From positions 11,634,001-11,698,000 of the forward strand of contig NC_092582.1 of assembly GCF_037975245.1 (NCBI RefSeq): a stretch of DNA of 64,000 bases. The letters are read 5' to 3'. The position numbers and the translations under genes were made by a program. The notes below the pieces were generated by a model, which had not been told where the DNA came from, searched no databases, and saw nothing but the letters and a program-made list of their open reading frames with translations. This document shows positions 38,126 to 50,744 of the stretch, piece by piece. Each line of letters opens with the position of its first letter. Position 1 is the first letter of the stretch. This DNA comes from Apostichopus japonicus. Its lineage: Eukaryota; Echinodermata; Holothuroidea; Aspidochirotida; Stichopodidae.

Positions 38126-39840
38126 GATAGATAAAAACTGTTGGGCAAAAGTGGTTGAGCAAACAAAGCATTGCCCAATATGAGTAAATATTAACCAACA
38201 ACTGAGTAAAAGAAATTACACAACTGATATGGTTAAACTTTGTTGTGCAAAAATTAAGATGTAGTTTATTGTTACTTTCTGTTTGGCAAAAAAGCTTGAT
38301 TTGCCCAATGTTGCGCAAAAACCAGCATTTTCGCGCCATTACTATACTGGTACTCTGCGCGATATGCATGCATCGTGAGTAGATCGTATATAGTGTTTAA
38401 CTTACACAATGGCTGACGAATTTGTTAGCGCTATACTCTAGAGGTGGGAAATGCCATAGTTATGTGCTACATTTGAAGGTGAGCGTAAAGAAAAACAATC
38501 CTCTGCTTGGTGTGTGCATCGAACACTGCGATCTCTACATATAGTGGTATCGAAGGATCGTTCGTTCTCTCGGTGGTACATGTAGGCTATACCAGGCATA
38601 CGTAAAGGCTTCTAATACTAATTGTATTTCCAGCATAGTTGTATTACGTTAGGGTAGCTTGTAGTGAAGCGATTGACAGACGCCACAGGCGCGCCCGCAA
38701 GTGTGTACTAGGTTTAAATTACTCACATTGTATTAACGTTGCGAACGCCTGTGTAATGCAGATCCTCGTCAACTTACGGTAAGCTATGCGTATGCAACAG
38801 GTCTCTCTAGCCTATATCTTGGCTAGACAAGGTTTCATTTTAGCACATTTGCGTTGTAAATCATAAATTGTACTCCGTTGTTTTCTTTTAGGTTTTATGC
38901 GGCAACTGACCACATTAACCCTTATTAGCATAACGTTAGACCTAGCATGTCATAACTTAGGCCTAATGTTAGACTTACACGTACAGTACGTTGTTAATGC
39001 TAGTAGGAGTACGTACATACAGCAGTATCATAATGGACCCTTCGAAGTCCGAACACTTTAGCACTAAAATGCTCCAGAATTGTATTTGTACACACTTCTC
39101 TTAAAATGATACTAGCGATGGCAGAAGAAACATTCTCGTTAGAAAAAAAGTCGCTTCATAGGTTTCGTCAAATTGATCCTATTGTATTTGTGCCATGGTG
39201 AAATTATGCATTCGTTAGGGGTGTCCGAACTTCGAGGGTTTTTCGAACTTCGAAGTAGCCTATGTTAGGCCTGGCATTTAATGAGTTCTAGGCTATAATA
39301 ATATTAGTATAGCATAGAACATCAGTGCTCGTAATTTTATAGGCCTATAATGCAGTTTGCATATTTTTCTCTCTCCTACAGGTAGAGCAGGACTTCGGTT
39401 AATGTCAATGGTGGCTTCTGAACCTTTCTGCAAACTTTCTCCAATCATTGCACTCAATATGATTAATTGGCTACTATTTTTTGTGTAGTCGCTTTCGGGT
39501 TTGTGTGTGGTTGAAGTGAGACCCAGCCCTGTTATAATATTAACTTAATGACAGTTACTTGGACATGTATCAGTGTTGTCTGTAGGTTCCACATAGGGTT
39601 TGAATAATTCTTTCAAAAATCTTTGGACAATTGTATTCAGATTTCAGTACAACTGTGTCAATGAAAGGTTAGCACTATGGGCTTTTTCATTTTTTTCCTT
39701 CAAAATCTTATAAAATTTGGCTTGAAATTAGTGTGTAGGGTAGGTAATTAAGTCTTCTAATACAAATGTGTAGGCCCCCTATGAGTACACATGCCACATT
39801 AACTTTCATGTTGCTGTTATTAATGTGTATGAACATCAGT

Positions 39841-40920
39841 AAGGAACATAAAATAGGAACATGGAATGTCAGAACGATGAACAGGGGTAAACTGGATATA
39901 GTTTTCAAAGAGATGGATAGAACAGCAGTTGAGATCTTGGGTATAAGTGAGCTCAAATGGACTGACATGGGCCACTTCCAGTCAAATGGATGCAAGGTGT
40001 TCTTCTCTGGACATGAGCGCATCAAAAGAAATGGTGTTGCACTGATCTGTAACAAGACTACAGCAGCGAGTGTGTTAGGCTACAACCCGGTGAATGACAG
40101 GATGATTTCAATAAGGCTGGATGGTCAACCTGTGAAGACAACAATTATCCAAGTGTATGCTCCAACCTCAGCAGCAAGCGATGAAGACACACAAAACTTC
40201 TATGGCAGACTACAAGACCTAGTTGACAGCGTGCCAAGAGGCGATGCACTGGTTATTATGGGAGACTGGAATGCAAAGATTGGAGAAGAACCAGTTGCTG
40301 GCATCAGTGGGAGACATGGCCTGGGTGAGAGGAACGAGGCAGGTGAACGCATGTTAGATTTCTGCGAGGCAAACCGGCTGGTTATTTCAAACACCTGGTT
40401 TCAACAACCAAAACGCAGATTATACACATGGACCTCCCCAGATGGACAATACCGTAACCAAATTGACTATATTCTTGTTCGTAAACGGTGGCAAAGCGCA
40501 GTTAAATCAGCAAATACACTGCCAGGTGCTGACTGTGGCACAGACCATGAACTGTTAGTTGCCATTATTCATATCAAATTGAGGAAGGTCAAGAAGCAAG
40601 ATAGAGTCAAAAAATACAGCCTGAACGAGATCCCAGAAAGATACAGCATAGAGGTCAAGAACTCCTTCGCAGCACTAGACTTGACTGAGAGGAAACCGGA
40701 TGAGTTGTGGCAGGAGGTAGAAGACATCATAAAAAAGGCAGCAGATAGGAACATCCCAAGGGCTAAAAAGCAAAAGAAAAGCAAGTGGCTGTCGAAGAAA
40801 GCAATAGAAATTGCAGATAAAAGAAGGGGGGCAAAGAAACAAGGGATTCACAATAGAGAGTTCCGACAACTGAATGCTGATTTCCAGTATCAGGCAAGGA
40901 AGGACAAAGAAATCATCTGA
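39841..40920 (+). pseudogene. LINE endonuclease domain (RTE type)
   Basis: This frame is open from 39766, but recognisable homology starts at KIGTWNVRTM. Endonuclease signatures in order are WNVRTM, the metal-binding Glu in GISELKW, IQVYAPT, GDWNAKIG, QIDYILVRKRW and GTDHELLVA. All catalytic positions look intact. The frame runs to KEII and stops at TGA 40918. Reading one base on restores NRVCAEIEADNQ, so the end is a frameshift, not the natural terminus. In a living element this protein would nick target DNA to prime reverse transcription. Confidence 0.8.
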
Positions 40921-41056
40921 ATAGAGTTTGCGCTGAAATTGAAGCAGACAATCAAAGGGGGAGAACAAGAGACGTTTTCAAAAAGATCAGAGACATCACA
41001 GGAGAGTTCAAACCGAGGGTTGGAAGTCTGAAGAGCAATGCAGGAGGTGATCTCGT

Positions 41057-42661
41057 GAGAGATGGCGTGTTTATACAGAGGACTTGTACAGAAGTGATCA
41101 CAATATCACCACACAATTTACGGAAGGGATCTACGAAGAGGAAGCACCGATAATTGAGGAAGAAGTCAGAAAAGCTGTAAAGTCACTAGCGAATGGAAAG
41201 TCTCCAGGATCGGACGAATTACCCATTGAACTCTTTAAGGAAGTGGGTGAAGAGGGTGTAATAGTACTAACTGTAATTTGTCAGCGAATCTGGTGCACTG
41301 GTGTTTGGCCAAAAAGATGGAAGGAATCCATATACATCCCGATTCCGAAGAAAGGTGATCCCCGAATTTGTTGAAACAACCAAACGATAGCACTGATCTC
41401 ACATGCAAGTAAAGTCATGCTGAAGGTAATTCAATACAGACTAGAGGGATATATGGAACGCGAAATGTCAATCGAACAAGCAGGCTTCCGGAAAGGCAGA
41501 GGCACTCGGGACCAAATTGCCAACCTTAGATGGATTTAGGAAAGGTCAAGAGAGTTCCAGCGTCCCGTTTATATGTGTTTCATAGACTACAGTAAAGCTT
41601 TTGATTGTGTTGACCATCCAACACTGTGGACCATGTTGACGGAAATGGGAATTCCCAAGCACATAGTACATGTGATTAAATCATTACATAATGAACAGGA
41701 AGCGAAAGTTCGAACCGAATATGGGGATACAGAAAATTTCAACATCGGCAAGGGAGTTCGACAGGGGTGTATCCTTTCACCTTACCTTTTCAACCTTTAT
41801 AGCGAGTACATAATGAGACAAGCCAATCTAGACAATGTAGAGCTAGGGGTGAAGATAGGTGGCAGAAGAGTCAACAACCTCAGATATGCTGATGACACCA
41901 CACTGCTCGCAGAAAGCAAAGAAGACCTCCTTAATCTGATGGAACGTGTGCAGGCACATAGCACTCAGGCTGGGCTACACCTGAACCTAAAGAAGACCAA
42001 GGTTATGTGCACAGAGGAGCTGGACGAAATTATTTTGGGTGGAAACAAAGTTGAAATAGTACACGACTTTAACTTTCTCGGATCTAGAATTGATGACAAT
42101 GGTACCTGTAAGGGGGAGATTGTGAGACGGTTAGCTCTTGGAAGAGCTGCTGTGACGGGGTTAAACAAGATCTGGAGGGACAAAGCAATCTCATTATTAA
42201 CGAAGAGTCAACTGATGAAAGTACTAGTTTTCCCAGTTGTGCTCTATGGGAGTGAATCTTGGACAATAACAAAGGGAATGAGGGAAAGAATAGACAGTTT
42301 TGAATTATGGTGCTGGCGCAGGCTATTGAGAGTCCCTTGGACTGCACATAGAACAAACATCTCGATTTTGGAACAAATAAAACCCTCACTTCCACTGGAA
42401 GCACAGATCCTGAGGCAACAACTAATTTTTTTCGGTCATATCATGCGTGCTGACGACTCTCTGGAAAAATCATTAATGGTGGGAATGGGTGATGGATCAC
42501 GAAAGAGGCGCAGGCCACGTGCACGATGGATGGATGGTGTCAAGCAGGCGACTGGGTTGACTCTGGATAGACTTCGAGGGGCAACCAGGAGCCGGCAGGA
42601 TTGGAGGATTAAAGTCATGGTCATCACCAGGGGTCGGACACGACTCGACGGCACAAGGTGA
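41057..42661 (+). pseudogene. LINE reverse transcriptase domain (RTE type)
   Basis: A single frame from about 41057 to the TGA ending at 42661, interrupted by TGA 41372 and TAG 41537. Reverse transcriptase motifs are NGKSPGSDELP (fingers), QAGFRKGRGTRDQI, FIDYSKAFDCVDH (motif A, first catalytic Asp), RQGCILSPYLFNLY (motif B) and LRYADDTTLLAE (motif C, YADD intact). The C-terminal part has LYGSESWT, WCWRRLLRVPWT, FGHIMR and RWMDGVKQAT, all hallmarks of RTE/BovB polyproteins. The downstream 362-codon frame from 41573 is the largest uninterrupted piece. Confidence 0.85.
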
Positions 42662-42685
42662 CAAGGTGAACATCAAGTTGTAGAG

Positions 42686-44959
42686 CAAATTTAGGGCGGT
42701 GTATCCCTTGAATTTTATCCTCAGTCCTTGAAGTTTTTTTTATGGTCAGACTATAGTGTGCCTTATTAATGTTTCGTCGTTTATACCTGCAAGCATTCTC
42801 ATTACTTGCCTTAATCTCTTTACAGATGAAAAGAAGAACTTAGCTTTCTTTCTGTTTCCATTGCTTTTTCGAGGACGGGAAAAGAAAAGCGGGTCTACTA
42901 CGGTGACTAGTTGCCTTCAAGCATCCATAGACGATCAGCCAGTAAGCAAAATCATTAATTATATTTTAAGTAAAATTCTTTTGGTGGTACACCTTTTGGT
43001 TCATACCAGCTCAGCTGATAGTTTTTTTAACCTTATAAACTTGGTGTGTTGTTGTTTATAGTGAGCAGAAGAATGCTACTTATTGTGCTAGTGGTCAAGG
43101 GTTAACAAGGGTCAAACACTTAAAACCTTGTAAATATGCTAACTTAAAGGGTGAAAGTTAGATGAATCTCATATGTGATGCATATAGTTTTGCCAAAATG
43201 AGTGCATGAATCCCAATGATTATAGCTAGAGGTCAGAGGTCATTAGAAGCCACCAGGGCAATTTTTTTAATTAAACTAGTAATGAAATGGGGGAAGGTTA
43301 AATAAATTTCATCGTCGGTATGTAAACCTTGGTCATAATAATGAAGTGATCCGGTACTTGATAGTGCAAGGGAAAGGTCATTTGACATTAATGGGGTTGG
43401 CGTTATACTTTGAAAACCTTGTCAAGATAAATATGTTGACTTTCTTGACCTGTTTTTTTCTTTTAATTACACTGGTCCACAGTATCATAGCATTGTGCAG
43501 AAGTCTTAAAACTCTGTCTATCCACCTGTTTTAGTTACATTTTATTCGCAACTCGAGGACTTTATTTTCTTTAATTTGCAGTCGGTGACAAGTGTTAGAG
43601 GACTACTGCAAGAAAATATCGAAGGATGAGCGACCACAGCCATTCATTCTGTGCTTAGGAGAGAGTAAAGGTTCCCCTCAGCATTTGTTTGTGATAATTG
43701 AGAGACATCCAATAATGCAGTCCACACTCCTAAAGGCAGTAGATTATTTGTTTTAAAGTCAGTATGTGTTGGACATTAACTTCCAAACTCAATGTAAGGG
43801 GGTGTGGGAGTTTTTCCATGCTGAGGTATATGAACTTGGTTTTATCAAAAGTCGTTCACTGAGTGCCTTTGGAGCTTTCGTAGCAAACAGAAGTGTTTAA
43901 GGGTCAATGTGTCTTGGAACAAACTTTCAAATGGTTTCTCGGTATTAGCCTGACATGTTTACATTTTAAGGTTGCTTTTGTTTCATATATATTCACATAT
44001 TAAAGGGAAATAGTAAATTTTTGCCTTGGTGAACTGTACCTACATCAAATCTGTATGTTTTTGGTGGGGGGCGGTGGTAGGGGGTAGATTGTTATCGATA
44101 CAGTGAAAGGTTGAGGCATGGTTGGTTTATCAAACAAACATTCAATTTTGTGTGTTTATCAGATCAGGTGCCAGCAATGTCCCTATCATCACTTATAATT
44201 GTGATCTTGAAGCTGCTTTTATTTCTAGTATGTAGAATCAATGTGGGATTTACAACCATTTGGCTTTTGTTTGAAAAGATGTTAAAATTTACAGTTCATC
44301 AATCATCTAAGCACAATCAAAATGGTAGCAAAATATGCCTTGGCTCCTTGTTAAAGCAATTGCAGATACAATGGTGTATCAATATTTTCGGTTTGTGTGT
44401 CCTTGTTTAAAACATAAAATGGTTAGCTTCAATTGACTATATGTTGGAAATTATCAGTGATATTATATTCACTTATTAAGACCAGAGTTGCTTGAAAGAG
44501 ACCAACATTAAGCTGTACATGATTGTGTGTTGCACCGGTACCTTGTGTAGTTGATGTCAACATACAGGAGGTCTTCTGTGGTCAACACATTTCAAGAACT
44601 GAAAATAGTAAACAATGGCAAAATATGGATAGCTAATATTTTCAGCTTTAATAATGTTGATATGTGTTTATCCCCATTGTGAGTTTATGAAATTATTGCT
44701 TCGGATCGTAGTCACAGATCATTTAACTAGATAAATAGAGGTCAAGCACTGAATGCTGTGTGAATTCATACTGGAGGAACAATCTGAAGTCGGCAAAGAC
44801 CAGAAAAAATAAAAGTATGAAAACATTTATTACTTGTTTGTTCTTTATCATTCTCTGTTTAAGCTTTATAACCTATTAAATAAAGCCAGTTGTATGAAAA
44901 ATGTTACAATCCAATGTTTGTATTGTATTAGTTAACCAACCACTATTATTTTTAACTAG
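42686..44959. other. non-genic interior of the TTGGGYAA element
   Basis: Apart from the SAMD3-like remnant I see no supported gene. It has a GT/G-rich patch near 44062-44090. Short open frames with hydrophobic stretches (for example 44111-44410) lack splice or domain support. Confidence 0.4.
43582..43840 (+). pseudogene. SAMD3-like C-terminal segment remnant
   Basis: After TTTGCAG (acceptor-like), one frame reads DYCKKISKDERP, FILCLGES, HLFVIIERH, TLLKAVDYLF, stop, then QYVLDINF, QTQCKGVWEFF. This block (FVIIE...LLKAVDxLFK.xYVLDINxxxQCxxVWEF) resembles the C-terminus common to SAMD3-like and related uncharacterised animal proteins. It is interrupted by TAA at 43754-43756, where the family has Lys, and TGA at 43586-43588. 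An upstream exon-like segment at 42825-42939 (TTTACAG before, GTAAGC after) may belong to it. The family assignment is from memory of the motif only. Confidence 0.4.
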
Positions 44960-46164
44960 CTGTTGGGCAAGAATCATTGGGTAAAGAAAAATCCATTGGT
45001 AAAAGGTTTTACACAACCATTGGGCAAATCGGTGACCAACATTGTTGGGTAAAGGCATTGGGTAAAAGGTGTTGGGCAAAGGTGTTGGGTATTTATTTAA
45101 CCGTTTGCTGGGCAAAATCATTAACCAACTTAGTTGGGCACTTTTTTGCCCAATATCAACCAGGAGGCATACGGACCCAACGGATGTGTAAATAATTGCC
45201 CAGGTTGGGCAATAATTTGCCCAACAATTTTAAGAGTGTATGTATCATAAGTAAGGTAAACATGTGTTCCAAGCCCCGTAGACTTAACTAAGTGTCACAG
45301 GTCAATCAAAAACAAAAACTAATCTGTTCAGCTTAAGCACCATGTTTCAGTGACGTCAATGAAATCATTCATGTTTTGACATTTTAAAACACGTGGACCT
45401 TAGCATTCTTCTGATTCAGTGTATGTCTTCCAACTTCGAAGCGATGGTTATTATTGATGCTGACATCACGAGCAATCTGATTAGCTGAAAACTCCGTAAT
45501 TGCAAGCCTGTTTGGGAAAAAAAAAACAATCGCGGCCCGGGAGGTAGAGAGGGGAGGGAGGATGTTGTTTTTCTGGCATAGCTCAAGCTAATTATCACTT
45601 TGTAAATCGGTGTGCGGAAGGGACGGGGGACTGGGGATTGGGGAGGCTGCATCGGGTAGTCGTATAGTGTGCGGACCATGGACTTCCTAAAAATGGGCTG
45701 GAATAAATCAGGCTGAATATCACTTTTTAAGTCGTGTGTGGACAGGGGTTGGGGAAGTTGGTGTTGCGGGTGGGCTAAAGAGCGGACCGGGGACATTATG
45801 ATGCCCCAAAAACAACACAAGAATATGGTGTTCCTTTTTATTGCTGTATTATTAGTGAACGTCCGTGACTAACAAAGGTTACCATGGTAGTAGGCTACAT
45901 ACAATATGTATATTAAAACGGTGCATACAGCCATATTATATTCTACGTTCTACGTAGGCCTGCAAGCAGTTACCTATCACTTAATGCAATATTGCAGTCT
46001 GGTGTCGAAATAGCATATATGCAACTGACTTTAATTGAGCAAAATTATTATATTTAAGTATTAAAACATTCGTTTATCTCAAATATACCATCCAAAATTA
46101 GTTGTTAATACAATAGGTAAATTAATCACAATTAGATGTTTGTTTAATGTCAGCTCATAATTGA

Positions 46165-46764
46165 TTAAAAGTCGATCCTATCCGAGACGTCAGAGTAGTA
46201 ATAGCCGAGGATGTCACAGGCCTTTGGACATTTTGGGTCTAGGATGAACTCACAGGTTGCTTCATCCCGGCTCAGTTTACAATGCGAAGGCTTTCTAACC
46301 TTAGGTTCAGCATAACTGTAGAAGTGGAGAATGGGAGGGACAAGTGTTAAAAAGTGCACACAAGAAAAGGTGTACGTAATGCAAAGAACTCCATCTATAG
46401 GTAAATTATTGTTCTATCAGGGAAGCAGAATAAAAATGCTAAGGTAATTTCTTTCAACCTTCGAATATTGTCACCTCGCCACACTCGTCACCTCGCCACA
46501 CTCGTCACCTCGCCACACTCGTCACCTCGCCACACTCGTCACCTATCCACACTCGTCACCTCGCCACACTCGTCACCTCGCCACACTCGTCACCTCGCCA
46601 CACTCGTCATCTCGCCACACTCGTCACCTCGCCACACTCGTCACCTCGCCACACTCGTCACCTCGCCACACTCGTCACCTCGCCACACTCGTCACTATAT
46701 ATATATATATACATATATATATATTTATATATATACATATATATATGTATATAGATATATATTT

Positions 46765-46807
<43 letters not shown>

Positions 46808-49800
46808 TATATATATATATATTTATGTATAAATATTTATAATTGAGTAGCATCAAATAATGACATTGGATTTGGGACCCAACACCCCCTGCCCTGAATA
46901 GTAGAGCATCCTACTTTGATTGTCTTCAAACTTTTAAATGAGTGTTTCTAGTTATAAGAAAAGTCTTACTTTCCGCAGCAGACGTAGTAGTGGTCATCAG
47001 TGCACTCACATCGGACACAGGATTGTAAATCGGTAAAGAAGAATCCTGCAACGCAGTAAACTGCAGCTGTGTTAGAAAGAAAAACCAACTTCAAGTTGAT
47101 AGATTGAACTGAAAGATATCTAACATATCTGTAGGCTCCTTAAGCTGATAACCAGCTACCAATATTACGACCAAGTTACTCCATGTTGTGAACATTACAT
47201 GCTTGCATTTCAGTATATTTTCTCATTTGTTCTGTCCCTTGAAGAGATAGATAGTATATTTTCTCTTGAGAGAAGGAGAGAGAGAGGTGGGTGGAGAAAG
47301 AGGGAGGTGGAGAGCGGTGGATAGAAAAAAGCGTTTATAAGAGGAACCAACGCAAACTTATTTCATCTCCTATTTGATATCGCTTGTTCCGTATTTGAGA
47401 ATGATACATAATAATAAAGTTTTTTACGTTTTTATCTTAACATCGGTTGGAAAATGTATCGTTGTGAGAATATAACTGTCAAAGTGACTATTTATATTAT
47501 ATTTATAAGGTAGTCTGTTTGATTACCGTAAACATTTTGTATTGTACATACAGTTTTTTTTCCAATTATTATAACAGTGGAAAACAATAACCACAAATAC
47601 ATCTTGGTAATTAATATTTAGTTCCTGTGCGCTATCACAAACGACTTACTACTCAACAAGATAAAAAAAAAAATCGTATTACATAAAAGCTGAATCAAGT
47701 TTAAATTTCTGAGTCATAAAAAGTATCTAAGTTAAAGTATCTGAGTAATGGAACACGCTATGACGAGAAGAGTTCTTGCTGTTGTACATACCAACTACAT
47801 CTTTATTATACCTGTTTATCATTACAATCTCTCATAGGGAAGCAGGACCTACAGAGTCAGATCATAGATAACTGTAGTCATCTGTCAGATTTGTATTAAG
47901 TACGTATAGTTGACCGTAATCGACGTATTCTTATACTAAAAGCAATCTAAATAGTAAGTATATAGTAAATGTACTAGTGCAAACATACATTACTCTTATA
48001 TACTTGTGTTTAGCCTAACCTTGTTTACGTGACATGCATTCGTACTCATACTTGGTAATGAATGCTTTACTTGTATACAAGTACATAATACCCTTCCAGG
48101 TATGAGTACGAATGCATGTCATGTAAATAAGGTTAGGCTAATCACAAGTATATAAGAGTAATGTAAGTAATGCTCGAACTGATGCTGTTGTATTAAGTAC
48201 TACAATTCTACCGTTAGCTATCTAGGGATCGTTTAGTGTCAATTAAATCAAGGAATGCACAGAACTTAAACTAACTTATTCAGTTGAAAGTTTGTAAACA
48301 GAAAGGGAAAAAACATATCAAATGATAAAACAATGTTAAAATATGCCATAACAGCTAATTGCATGAAAGCTTCGCTAGTCAATTTTCATTATCAAGTAAT
48401 AAAGTAAAACCTGAGTAGTGATAATTATGCGAAATCTTTCCATTTTGTGTTTTATATATTCAAAAAAAACTTATACTTGAAATCATTTATTTGTTGATAA
48501 ACCAATCATTTTGCTGAAACATTTATTTTAAACAAATCCTATAAATAAGTCAGTTTAGGCCTAACACGAACAAACCGGACCGATAGGGGGAGGTGGCACC
48601 GGATGAACATGAGCATTCCACCCCCTCCCCCTCCCAAGAAGAGGTAAAAAATATATCTTTGTGAAGGAGCAAAGAAAGTTAGGGAAATTTATGGCTATTC
48701 CTTTGTTAATTGTTTGTTCTTTCACTTATGTAAAACTTGTGATAAAATAAGTTTAGAAATGATTGCAATGTAAGTCGATATGATATGAAACAATTACGAT
48801 AAATAAAATAGTGTAGTAAGTATATGTCTTTGGGACAAAATATGCGTTAGTTATAATAACATCGATTGCACGTCGACCAGATGACGTTTTTCTTTGAGTT
48901 GATATAAACTCCACCACCACCTCCCTCCAAGGTTTTCACTTAGGCAAGGTTTTGCTGATCAAAAGGTCTTTGCACTCATCTTATAAAGCAACTTCCTACT
49001 TTCGTCTTTTTTTTTCAATGAAATAAACGAGAGTCATGACATTGATGAACAAATACGCTGGAGATATTTAAAAGAATAAACCAGGTGAATATTATTTTTG
49101 GCGGATGAAAGAGAAACATATTCTAACAAATTCTAACTGCGTTAATATTTGCTTAGAATTCTTATAGTCCTATGTATCGTTTTCGAGATGACAACATTTC
49201 ATGTTGACAAGTTTTGAACCAAACGTGAACTTGTAGCAAACAGGTGTGATGTCATAGATGCGCACGGGCATATGTGTACGTCCAATTGTGTTCTTCTTCC
49301 AAAAAATTGGAATGCATTGAGATATGAATACACTACACTCATTTTAAGAAAAAAATGTAAAACAAATTATGATATCAAATCTGTTTGCTTCAAGTACACT
49401 AGTGACACAAAACGTGTCGACTTCAAATCTCGAAAACAAAGGAAATTAATGCAAATTTCAACAGAATGCTTAATGTATATTTTACTTTCATTAATCCAAA
49501 ATAAAACTATCGCCTCGTCTTTACTCTTAAATACTCTTTACACCGTCTAGGTCGAGTAACCACTCTTTTTTACTTTTTTTTTAAAGATATTTATATTATA
49601 TTAACCGAATGACATAACTTTTACAATCAGCAACGACCTCTCGACATAAATGTTCACTCAGTAACTACAAGCAGGAAGAAATAAGTGAGATCAAAAAAAA
49701 TAACAGAATCAGACTTACTGTTGTAATAGCATGTGCCATGATCTGGTTCCACATCAACTAATTCATGTGGCACTCTAGCCTCTACATCAGGTAGGACTAG

Positions 49801-49860
49801 TTCTTGCGAAACGGCTACCCCGACTAGAGCACCGAAGATCAGGAGGCTGGCAAAGTTCAT
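46165..49860 (-). CDS. PSP94/beta-microseminoprotein-like gene 5 (A')
   Basis: Exons 49860-49719, 47066-46970 and 46315-46165 (TAA) give 129 residues. The ATG at 49860 is chosen because it begins the signal peptide [19 protein letters not shown], as in gene 2. An upstream in-frame ATG at 49947 would add a non-hydrophobic leader that overlaps the promoter. It differs from gene 2 at three residues (G20E, D53V, K62Q), with a few silent changes; exon 3 encodes an identical peptide. All splice signals are kept, including the double acceptor of exon 2. The promoter differs: the TATA box reads AATAAAA. The gene may be intact in coding but altered in expression. Confidence 0.85.
46468..46696. repeat. 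17-bp minisatellite in intron 2 of gene 5
   Basis: About 13 copies of TCGTCACCTCGCCACAC with variants CACCTATCCACAC and CATCTCGCCACAC, followed by a TA-rich tract (46696-46835). It is homologous to 14033-14245. Confidence 0.9.
47987..48164. mobile_element. foldback MITE in intron 1 of gene 5
   Basis: This is the block copy 2 counterpart of the hairpin at 15989-16166, with a few substitutions in the loop and arms. It has the same position relative to exons. Confidence 0.75.
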
Positions 49861-49960
49861 GTTTCTGTTACCGGTGATGGGTCTTCTCAAAAGAAGTATA
49901 TTGATTGAATCGAAAGGCTTCTGAGCTGGATAATGATAACTATGCACCAGCTCATCACAC

Positions 49961-49967
49961 TTTTATT
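49961..49967 (-). promoter_or_regulatory. degraded TATA box of gene 5
   Basis: This position aligns with gene 2's TATAAAATGTGATG but reads AATAAAAGTGTGATG. The first T of the TATA core is lost and one base is inserted after the A run. The surrounding promoter is otherwise nearly identical. Confidence 0.5.
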
Positions 49968-50744
49968 CACTGGCTAAAATTTCTGAAGATGGGTGTGTTG
50001 TTTCGGCGTCGTCAAAGTATACATTTTGTGATAAATGTGTCCTCTATTCGCCTGACAAACTATGTCCACTTCTGACAGTTATAAATCGATGTTGAAGTAG
50101 ACAGTTTAATCCAGACCTTTAACAAAAACAAAAACAAAAAAAAAACAAATATTCTGGGAACTGTTTAAAATTAATTAATCATGTCGATTTTGGGGTTGAC
50201 AATGTAACTGTTTGATTTGTAGATCAGTTCGTCATTATATCAGTTTACTTTATAATGTAGTTTATGTCAATAGAATACACTATTCCAAGTGATTAATTGT
50301 TATTTGAAAAGAGAGAAAACGAAACTAAATTTTAATGCGATGTTGTTGAAATTCCCTCAAATTAAACAATGTCGTGAAAAATGATGTTTTTGTTTCAGGC
50401 GGGGCATTTTGATAGGTCTAAAATGAAATGAGACTGGTGTTGTCATGAACAGACTTCTTTTGGTATACCAGTATGCGTTTTCTTCCGCCATTATGTGTAT
50501 TAAGTATTTACATGCACATTTCGTTCTTTAATGTAGAATTTAGAGTTAAGCTATGTACAACTACAAAACGGTTGCTGTGTTCACTTAACGTTAATTCCCT
50601 CCGCGACAGGCAACATGCGCCACTACAACAATGGCCTCATCTACCAAAAAAACCTGTTGTTATGCAATTGAAGAAAGTTAATTATATTTTTTCACAGTTT
50701 GTATTCTCGATAGGCATGCGACCGAGTAACATATTCATGCTGTA

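Larger units (their letters stand above)
39840..42685 (+). mobile_element. RTE-clade LINE (BovB/RTE-like), decayed
   Basis: A nearly full coding region for one polyprotein: an apurinic-like endonuclease, then reverse transcriptase, then the C-terminal segment typical of RTE elements (craniofacial-development-protein-2-like endonuclease). It ends with RTRLDG and a 3' tail of two CAAGGTGA copies (42654-42669), like the short tandem tails of RTE elements. At least four lesions are present: a 1-nt loss near 40918, a frame change near 41055, TGA at 41372-41374 and TAG at 41537-41539. It sits within the TTGGGYAA element. Confidence 0.8.
38126..45237. mobile_element. putative ~7.1-kb DNA element with TTGGGYAA subterminal arrays
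   Basis: The left edge (38126-38330) and right edge (44960-45237) are both studded with TTGGGCAA, TTGGGTAA and their complements. Three exact copies are at the left (38141, 38171, 38301). Nine exact copies plus several near-matches are at the right. The outermost motifs are in inverted order: AAAACTGTTGGGCAAA at left and, on the other strand at right, AAAATTGTTGGGCAAA. Such arrays often serve as transposase binding sites. The right end abuts the first base of block copy 2. A decayed LINE and a SAMD3-like remnant lie inside. No transposase was recognised and the superfamily is unknown. Confidence 0.45.

Noticed and set aside
39708-42688. Several minus-strand frames across the LINE
   Set aside because: They are antisense shadows of the endonuclease and reverse transcriptase.
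49861-49947. Upstream ATG extending gene 5 by 29 codons
   Set aside because: The extension is not hydrophobic, overlaps the promoter-proximal region and is absent from gene 2. The downstream ATG starts a perfect signal peptide.
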